Shown: piece after piece, positions 36,601 to 40,652 of the stretch
How the letters are laid out: each line of letters opens with the position of its first letter
How positions within the stretch are numbered: position 1 is the stretch's first letter
Source: Actinomycetota bacterium
Lineage (GTDB): Bacteria > Actinomycetota > Actinomycetes > Mycobacteriales > Micromonosporaceae
Assembly (NCBI GenBank): GCA_005885555.1
Contig: VAWN01000044.1
Coordinates: 4,424 to 45,075 of the forward strand
Length of the DNA stretch: 40,652 nt
Direction: 5' to 3'
Program-made: the position numbers and the translations under genes
Notes under the pieces: generated by a model
The model's input: the letters and a program-made list of their open reading frames with translations, nothing else
Database searches by the model: none
Told to the model about the DNA's origin: nothing

Positions 36601-36696
36601 GCCGGCGACCCGGCCACCGCCGAAGTCCTGCGGGCCGAAGCGTTGGAGACCTTCCGCCGGTACGGCACACGCGAGCAGCACGAACTCACTGGCTGA
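33658..36696 (+). CDS. AfsR/BTAD-family regulator with NB-ARC and TPR domains
   Basis: A 1012-residue protein, GTG at 33658 (leaderless promoter). An OmpR-type winged helix (1-95: RVLGPVEIATDDGRTLTPS) is followed by the bacterial transcriptional activation domain (about 100-250: DLWRGPVLHNAASERLREQ, GRHRELIAEL, LHRAGRTADALAVYSRAR). The NB-ARC ATPase has a P-loop GQGGVGKST (315-323), Walker B ILVVLDDAH and RARLAGL sensor. The C-terminal half is a run of tetratricopeptide repeats (about 720-1000). Regulators of this class activate secondary metabolite or developmental genes. The adjacent lipoprotein and I36-like gene converge on it; their 3' ends overlap by 11 bases. Confidence 0.93.
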   Translation: MQFRVLGPVEIATDDGRTLTPSRRHERALLAILLLETGRTVATSRLAQLLWDDDPPDRAPQAIRTYVARLRGLLAEAGAGTDGVVLVADRGGYTLKAPPGTVDAHRFRTLLDQAAQTTDPTARDQLLRAALDLWRGPVLHNAASERLREQLCVGLEELRAAATEELMATGLALGRHRELIAELATLAAAHPTRERLHELHMIALHRAGRTADALAVYSRARAYLDDELGLQPGPRLRELHQAILREEPTLDPAGTAGREAVPEIGTEAILPSATPAQLPPVPSDFTGRVEQIGDLVARLSPDPSATGVPMCLITGQGGVGKSTLAVRVAHELAAEYPDGQLFAQLYGMTETPVAAETVLARFLTALGVPPDNLPHGLEERAERYRSMVAGRRILVVLDDAHAERQVRPLLPGSPSCAVLITSRARLAGLAGAQPIELPVLDETEATDLLARITGPERIAAEPEATRRLLHQAARLPLAVRIVGVRLATRRHWTLEQLSARLSDEARRLDELVVGDQQIRATVAVSYHALDETPRTALRRLGFLGLPDFPAWVVSALLDAADLVADDAVEQLVDAQLLTFARTDAAGQVRYQLHDLLRIYASERAQEEEDAAARNAAVRRVMSGWLERVNAVRAGNPTGGLLLQQPPADAAARHPRLVSEPRAWLDAEQHALVASVERAAALDLDDLAADLASALCGSLFAVANLFDAWARTHDAALAAARRAGNRAAEATLLAEFGQLRYKQDRYVEARTYFMQALDAFRENGDVRGEAVTLAALATANHEQGHFAEALHFFGQAHTVFREMGDEVTAAYTNRLVGLIHMERGDLADAAEALQAALATFRRNGSRRGEAMTLRTTSLLHRASGDYQQAYEVAEQARSIFHELRDELLEAYSMRSAGKALVRLNRSREAMEPLQRALHTSRALHDRWGEAMTLRSIGELYLSRAQWADAETHLRSAIQLWQAMHLPLNLARTLRDLATAVEGAGDPATAEVLRAEALETFRRYGTREQHELTG

Positions 36697-37675
36697 CCGC
36701 CGATCCGCGGTTGACTGCATCAAGTGCGCGAAGACGGGCACGATGAACATCCGCCAGTGAGACGAGCTGTGGCAACGGCAATCCGCGAAGGAACGCGTCC
36801 AACTCCTGCGCGCGTACCTGCCGCAGTCGCGACGGGTGATCGCACACCGCATCGACATCTGCCACAGCTTGTTCGAGAGCACCCACGTGTTGCGGATTCG
36901 TGCCCCCGTCCAGGAGCAACCGGATCTGGTTGATGGCATCGGTCGGGTCCACATAGGTGTAGCCGGCGCGGGCCATGCAGGCTCGCCAGTCGGCCAGGGC
37001 GGCTTTGTACCGGGCCGACTGCGTCAACGACTTCCCGAAACGCTTGTCGACATCCTGCGGCAGCACAGAGTCGAGCACCGCGTTCTGCACGCTGCCGAAC
37101 AGTCGCGAACGTGCCTGACCGAGGCAGCCGCCCTCGCGGTAGCTGATGACCAGTCCGCTCGGCAAGGTGACGGATGCCTGCTCGTTCGCCGGACCACCCA
37201 GTGCCTGGTCGTACCTGGTCCGTGCCGGCTCGCTGAGTTGTCTCACGTAGGCGTCCTGTGCCGACGTGAGCGGTGATGCCTGTAGGCCGTACGTCAGGTG
37301 GGTGCCGGTGCCCAACGACTCCGCGGTGCTCGTGTTCGTCCCGGGCTCCGGTCCCGGATCGGTGATGAGGTAGGTTTCGCCGTCATCGCGCATGCACTGC
37401 GCGACGAGCAGCTGCTGCGCGCGGAACAGGGTCCACTGTCCGCGGAGCACATTGACGTCCGGGACGAGCACCCCGTCCGCTGCCTGAACCAGTGCTGCCG
37501 GTGAGTCGGTGCTGCCGGTCGGGGTTTGCGCGCCGGACGGCCTGTCTGACGGTCGCGGGGTCGGTTGAGCAGCACAACCGACCCCGGCGACCGCCAGGAA
37601 AATGATGACGAAGACCCGGCGAACGACGGCGCCAACGGCACGTCGACAGCCGACGGAGCCGGCTAACAAGACCAT
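36686..37675 (-). CDS. secreted lipoprotein, hypothetical
   Basis: A 329-residue protein from the ATG at 37675. The signal VFVIIFLAVAGVGC ends in a lipobox with Cys34; an Arg-rich leader precedes it. A Pro/Ser/Thr linker (36-58) follows, then a soluble domain with LRGQWTLFRAQQLLVAQCMR, SYREGGCLGQARSRLFG, WRACMARAGYTYVDPTDA and DAVCDHPSRLR: several cysteines that could pair outside the cell. Similar Cys-containing lipoproteins are frequent next to BTAD regulators and peptidase-inhibitor-like genes in actinomycetes, but I know no function. It overlaps the I36-like gene by 13 bases at its start. Confidence 0.75.
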   Translation of the reverse strand: MVLLAGSVGCRRAVGAVVRRVFVIIFLAVAGVGCAAQPTPRPSDRPSGAQTPTGSTDSPAALVQAADGVLVPDVNVLRGQWTLFRAQQLLVAQCMRDDGETYLITDPGPEPGTNTSTAESLGTGTHLTYGLQASPLTSAQDAYVRQLSEPARTRYDQALGGPANEQASVTLPSGLVISYREGGCLGQARSRLFGSVQNAVLDSVLPQDVDKRFGKSLTQSARYKAALADWRACMARAGYTYVDPTDAINQIRLLLDGGTNPQHVGALEQAVADVDAVCDHPSRLRQVRAQELDAFLRGLPLPQLVSLADVHRARLRALDAVNRGSAVSQ

Positions 37676-38148
37676 GACCACCGGAGCGAGCTGACGTTGT
37701 CGTTCAGGCCGACCCAACTATTGTTGAAGGTGACGACCGTGAAATTGTCGAGGCCCGTATAATTTGGTAGGCAAAAGTCTCCGCCGCCGTAGTTGATGTC
37801 CTGGTACATGAACACGCCCATGCCGCTTGTACCGTAGTTGTACGCGGAGGACGCACAGTCGTTCCATGTGCCCTGCCGGCAGTAAGTGGTCGAGATCGAC
37901 CACCGGGTGAGGTTGGCGTCGCTGTTGACCGCAGCATAGAAGGCGCCCGAGTCGTTGATGTCCGACCACATGCAGAACTCGGTCTTGACGCACTGGTACC
38001 AGCTCGCGTGCGCCGGCGTCGCAGGCGTTACGACCAGACCGACGACGGCGATGACTACTGCGACGCCGGCCCGGACAGCGATCCTCCGGAGGCGCGGCGG
38101 TAGTCGTAGGCGCCAGCTCCCGAATAGGCGCTGATTGCGCATTTGCAT
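37663..38148 (-). CDS. secreted I36-inhibitor/crystallin-like protein
   Basis: A 161-residue protein, ATG at 38148 with AAGGAAT five bases upstream. A long signal peptide (1-48, Arg-rich then AVVIAVVGLVVTPATPAHA) precedes a mature domain SWYQCVKTEFCMWSDINDSG with MGVFMYQDINYGGGDFCLPN. The C-x5-CxWxDxNxxG and the second D-x-N-Y-G-G motif are those of beta/gamma-crystallin-like folds, including the peptidase inhibitor I36 family (SMI of Streptomyces). It may inhibit a protease or be a small structural secreted protein. It is co-transcribed with the lipoprotein downstream. GGTACC is almost absent here, unlike the core regions. Confidence 0.8.
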   Translation of the reverse strand: MQMRNQRLFGSWRLRLPPRLRRIAVRAGVAVVIAVVGLVVTPATPAHASWYQCVKTEFCMWSDINDSGAFYAAVNSDANLTRWSISTTYCRQGTWNDCASSAYNYGTSGMGVFMYQDINYGGGDFCLPNYTGLDNFTVVTFNNSWVGLNDNVSSLRWSWSC

Positions 38149-38386
38149 CCGATTCCTTCCTGATCTCTCGGCGTTCCCCGCGTGGAACCGCACTCGCCAG
38201 GTATTGGCGCCAGCAGGTTAGGACACATTCATTGACGGGAACGTTGACGAAACCTCGACAAGGCCTTGGACAGCCGGGCGCCTCGGCCTGCGCGATCGGG
38301 AGGCGTGCAGGGTGCCAGTTCGTAGTTCCGTGACCGCGGTCTCGCCGCGTCAATGTTCTGGTAATCAGCTTGTCGATGTATGCGCC

Positions 38387-38390
38387 CTAG
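38387..38390. repeat. target-site duplication CTAG, left copy
   Basis: CTAG at 38387-38390 directly abuts the left terminal repeat and is matched by CTAG at 39621-39624. IS701-family elements duplicate a four-base Y-T-A-R target, which this fits. Confidence 0.75.
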
Positions 38391-38408
38391 TAAGGCAGCC
38401 GCCAATCG
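38391..38408 (+). repeat. left terminal inverted repeat of the IS
   Basis: TAAGGCAGCCGCCAATCG; pairs with 39603-39620, 17 of 18 bases matching. Confidence 0.88.
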
Positions 38409-39536
38409 CTATTTGACCACGGCGTACTCGCGGCCAAGCCGAGTGCGTTGGTGGAACCAGCGTGAGCGTGCTTGGTGACGGCGGCGCCAGGTCATCCAGT
38501 GGTGGATGTGGCCGGGCGGTTTCGGCTGGTCCAGTGCAGCGGCCAGAAGCCGTTTGGTTTCGGGGACGGTCAGGGGGATCAGGCCGGGGTCGGGTGGCGG
38601 CGCCTGGTCCGGGGTGGTGGGTGGTGGCGCCTGGGTATCGGTGCGATCTCGCAGCTGCGCGGCGGCGACTGCGCAGATGGCCAGGGCGGCCATGACCAGC
38701 ACCGTGTGCCGCCGGATCGCGGTGTACAGCCGAGCCTGGCACTGGTCGAGACCGAACTGGTCCTTGCCGAACTCGAAGTCCTCCTCGACCGGCCAACGCA
38801 GCCCGGCGGCACGGATCAGCTTGGTCATGCGCGCGCGCCCGTCGGGTAGGTAGCAGTAGTGGAACGCCAGGTCACCGGTACGCAGGTGCCGGCGGACCAA
38901 CAGGAGATGATGAGGGCTGGCGGTGGCGATGCCCGCCCAGGCGTACCACCGTTGCCCCTTCGATCCGGCCCCGGCGCTGCGCACCTCCCACGGCAACTGG
39001 CCCAGCAGACGCGCTACCGCCTGCCGGCAGGTCAACCGTGCACCGTCGCCCAGCTCAAGCATGAACGTGCACGCCACCCGCAGCACGTACGCCTGCCCGT
39101 GCCGCTCCAGGAACTCCCGCAACTGCGTGCAGCCGCCGTAGACCTCGTCGCCACACACCACATTCTGCTGACCGGTCTCGTCCAGCGCCCCGACCACCAA
39201 CCCCCGCCGACGCCGCCCGGTGGCCACGCTCAGCCCCTCGACCACGAACCGACGCACCAGGCCCATCGCCTCCTCGCCGTCCCACACCGCCCGATTCAAC
39301 AGCCGCTGGGTACGGTTCGGAGCCCGGTCCCCGACGTACTGCGCGATCGTCCACCCGTTGCGTCTCGGCAAATCACCGGCCAGCACCGCGGTGTACTCCA
39401 CGGCCTGCTGCCAGGCCTGCGTCCGCGCGAAACACGGCCGCAGCAGCCCCATCAGATCAGCCCGCAACCGCTGCACCCGCCCAGCCGCTATCCTGGCAGC
39501 CGCAGCCGCCCTCGATCTTGTCGTCGTCACACACAC
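38409..39536 (-). CDS. IS701-family transposase with in-frame internal deletion
   Basis: A 375-residue protein from a GTG at 39536 inside a (GT)n run. The N-terminal part (NGWTIAQYVGDRAPNRTQRLLNRAVWDGEE) and the C-terminal part (GQAYVLRV, GLRWPVEEDFEFGKDQFGLDQ) are good matches to IS701-type DDE enzymes. The first catalytic Asp is D119 in GALDETG. The next, in VCGDEVYGGCTQLREFLE, is D130, only 11 residues on, where family members have roughly 100. The block normally between them (KRQY, NCQ/NGI strand and helices) is missing, with the frame kept. It should be inactive. The junction lies near 39166. Confidence 0.85.
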   Translation of the reverse strand: MCVTTTRSRAAAAARIAAGRVQRLRADLMGLLRPCFARTQAWQQAVEYTAVLAGDLPRRNGWTIAQYVGDRAPNRTQRLLNRAVWDGEEAMGLVRRFVVEGLSVATGRRRRGLVVGALDETGQQNVVCGDEVYGGCTQLREFLERHGQAYVLRVACTFMLELGDGARLTCRQAVARLLGQLPWEVRSAGAGSKGQRWYAWAGIATASPHHLLLVRRHLRTGDLAFHYCYLPDGRARMTKLIRAAGLRWPVEEDFEFGKDQFGLDQCQARLYTAIRRHTVLVMAALAICAVAAAQLRDRTDTQAPPPTTPDQAPPPDPGLIPLTVPETKRLLAAALDQPKPPGHIHHWMTWRRRHQARSRWFHQRTRLGREYAVVK

Positions 39537-39602
39537 ATGATCGTCAGGGCGGCTGCACCCACATCAGCAGCCCCACCCACGGCATCGACCCTGGTCAGAC
39601 AC

Positions 39603-39620
39603 CGATTGGCGGCTGCCGTA
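39603..39620 (-). repeat. right terminal inverted repeat of the IS
   Basis: Inverse complement TACGGCAGCCGCCAATCG; followed by the right CTAG at 39621-39624. Confidence 0.88.
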
Positions 39621-39624
39621 CTAG

Positions 39625-39960
39625 CGGGTCGGGCGCGAGCAGCTTGTCGGCGGCCGGATCGGTGGCGAGGTACAGCAGGGCATGCCCGTAGCCTGCCAGA
39701 TGCGGGTAGATCCAGAAAGCGCGGCCGCCAAGGCCCGACTTGGCTCAAATGAGTGCGCACCTTGGGTGATCGCGGCGACGGCGGCGTGGAGGTCGTCGGG
39801 TAGTGGTCGGCGGCGATGCTGGTGTGGTTGCCGGCCTGGGTTTCGATGGTGCGGTAGCGGCGGGCGGTGCGGCCGGGTCGTCCGTCGTCTGATCGACCAG
39901 TCAGCGCGGTCTTCGATCCAGCGGCGGGATACCTTACCTGCGGTGCCTGGAACCGCGTGA
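39625..39960 (-). pseudogene. broken gene next to the IS (fragments in several frames)
   Basis: The minus strand holds coding-looking pieces in different frames: YRTIETQAGNHTSIAADHYP and then DDLHAAVAAITQGAHS (one-base shift), and nearer the IS SGLGGRAFWIYPHLAGYGHA followed by LLYLATDPAADKLLAPDP, which is cut at the CTAG target site. A stop lies between the second and third pieces. They probably belong to a gene decayed by frameshifts and split by the insertion, but I do not recognise the family and find no clear continuation left of the IS (38386 downward). Confidence 0.4.
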
Positions 39961-39981
39961 GGCGGAGGAGTCGATGCTGGG

Positions 39982-40652
39982 ATGACGGCAGGGCGACCGG
40001 TGCCCACACAGGACGAGGTGCTCGGGTACTTCAGCACGCTGTCGAACTGGGGACGGTGGGGCGACGACGACGAGCTCGGGACTTTGAACCACATCACCGA
40101 CGACGTCCGGCTGGCGGCGGCGCGGGTCGTGCGCCATGGCAGGAGCGTGTCGTGCGCGTGGGAGGTTGCCGTGCCGGAAGAGATGGAGCGGTCGACGACG
40201 ACGTGCCCGTGCGCCGCCGACATGCCGGGTGCCGAGGACATGCCGGTGCCCGGCTTCCACGCCGACCGGCGGTGGGGGTTTTCGTCCGAGCGGCTCGGGA
40301 TCACGTTCCACGGCAACACCGTCACCCACGTCGACTCGCCGTGCCACATCTTCTGGGACGGCACGATGTACAACGGGCGGTCGCACTCGTTGGTCGACGC
40401 CGCGACGGGATCGGCGTGGGCGGCGGTCACGGCGGCGGCGAACGGGATCATCACGCGTGGTGTCCTGCTGGACATTGCGAGGGTCCGCGATGTGCCGTGG
40501 TTGGAACCGGGCCAGGGTGTGTTTCCCGACGATCTCGAGGAGGCCGAGCGTCGCCAGGGTGTGCGGGTGCGATCCGGCGATGCGGTACTCCTGCGGACCG
40601 GCTATGGCCGCGTTCGGCACGAGGCCGGTGCGGCCAGCGGTTTCACGCAGGC
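39982..40652 (+). CDS. cyclase-family (kynurenine formamidase-like) hydrolase, 3' end cut by window
   Basis: Open from the ATG at 39982 to the window edge (223 residues visible); a GTG at 40000 is an alternative. It begins TQDEVLGYFSTLSNWGRWGDDDELGTLNHIT, the typical start of actinobacterial cyclase-family enzymes, and has the metal motif ITFHGNTVTHVDSPCHIFWDG (in parts: H-G-N-T-x-T-H-x-D-x-P-x-H). Later GVLLDIARVR and VRSGDAVLLRTGYGR also match. The family are Mn/Zn amidohydrolases including arylformamidase and isatin hydrolase. Substrate not predictable. GGAGGAG lies 13 or so bases upstream of the ATG. Convergence of base use with the core is weak (no GGTACC). Confidence 0.85.
   Translation, partial: MTAGRPVPTQDEVLGYFSTLSNWGRWGDDDELGTLNHITDDVRLAAARVVRHGRSVSCAWEVAVPEEMERSTTTCPCAADMPGAEDMPVPGFHADRRWGFSSERLGITFHGNTVTHVDSPCHIFWDGTMYNGRSHSLVDAATGSAWAAVTAAANGIITRGVLLDIARVRDVPWLEPGQGVFPDDLEEAERRQGVRVRSGDAVLLRTGYGRVRHEAGAASGFTQ

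Larger units (their letters stand above)
38391..39620 (-). mobile_element. IS701-family insertion sequence, internally deleted
   Basis: A 1230-bp element. The left end (38391-38408) is TAAGGCAGCCGCCAATCG and the right end (39603-39620) is its inverse with one mismatch (TACGGCAGCCGCCAATCG). CTAG flanks both sides. It carries one transposase gene on the minus strand whose stop begins exactly inside the left repeat. The element is shorter than a typical 1.4-1.6 kb member because the transposase lacks about 100 internal residues. Clean flanking duplications say the insertion itself was a normal transposition, with the deletion possibly later, or the copy moved in trans. Confidence 0.87.

Noticed and set aside
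38149-38386. Gene left of the IS continuing the broken gene on its right
   Set aside because: Joining across one CTAG gives a 50-odd-codon frame of unconvincing composition before a stop.

Overview
The window is chromosomal DNA of a high-GC actinomycete. Third codon positions are strongly G/C, GTG (and one TTG) starts are common, and the gene content is typical of filamentous actinobacteria: BTAD/AfsR-type regulator, Ser/Thr kinases with extracellular domains, ESX/type VII substrates, smpB next to ssrA, DUF7455- and DUF6585-like proteins. I favour a Micromonosporaceae-like organism but cannot fix the genus from the sequence. A genome-style signature is striking: the palindrome GGTACC is packed through the core regions in all reading frames and thins out in the regions that look acquired.

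Layout. 1-7.8 kb: a partial secreted DNRLRE/CBM96-like protein, a small zinc-ribbon protein, a PAS histidine kinase, a perfect 2 x 102 bp tandem repeat, an SRPBCC protein with an unusually long overlap with its upstream gene, a PHP-domain protein, a divergent response regulator/histidine kinase pair whose kinase has lost its ATP-binding motifs, a methyltransferase and a secreted beta-propeller. 7.9-9.8 kb: an ArnT-like membrane glycosyltransferase. 10.0-13.2 kb: a tightly overlapping five-gene redox operon (Ser-rich membrane anchor, ApbE flavin transferase, bis-heme ferric-reductase-like membrane protein, NuoF-like flavoprotein, 3Fe-4S ferredoxin). I infer a membrane electron-export chain; its usual FMN-binding acceptor domain is missing. 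13.3-17.6 kb: ROK regulator, DUF1801 protein, DUF6585 protein, a pseudogene with three frame disruptions, membrane-protein debris, and an SDR oxidoreductase.

17.6-24.2 kb looks like an accessory island ending at a tRNA-Ala(GGC): an SNF2 helicase/SWIM-zinc-finger operon, a four-gene type VII secretion substrate module, and a truncated, frameshifted tyrosine integrase directly beside the 3' end of the tRNA. GGTACC density falls here.

24.3-36.7 kb returns to core-type DNA: YqgE/AlgH, MTA phosphorylase, a second two-component system, two divergent paralogous Ser/Thr kinases each carrying an extracellular CBM2-like domain, a PilZ protein, ssrA (tmRNA) and smpB, a coiled-coil M23 peptidase, and a 1012-residue AfsR-like regulator with a probable leaderless promoter. 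36.7-40.7 kb is again atypical: a lipoprotein and an I36-inhibitor-like secreted protein, an IS701-family element with near-perfect terminal repeats and a CTAG target duplication but an internally deleted transposase, a broken gene beside it, and the start of a cyclase-family hydrolase running off the end. No rRNA and no CRISPR array were seen.
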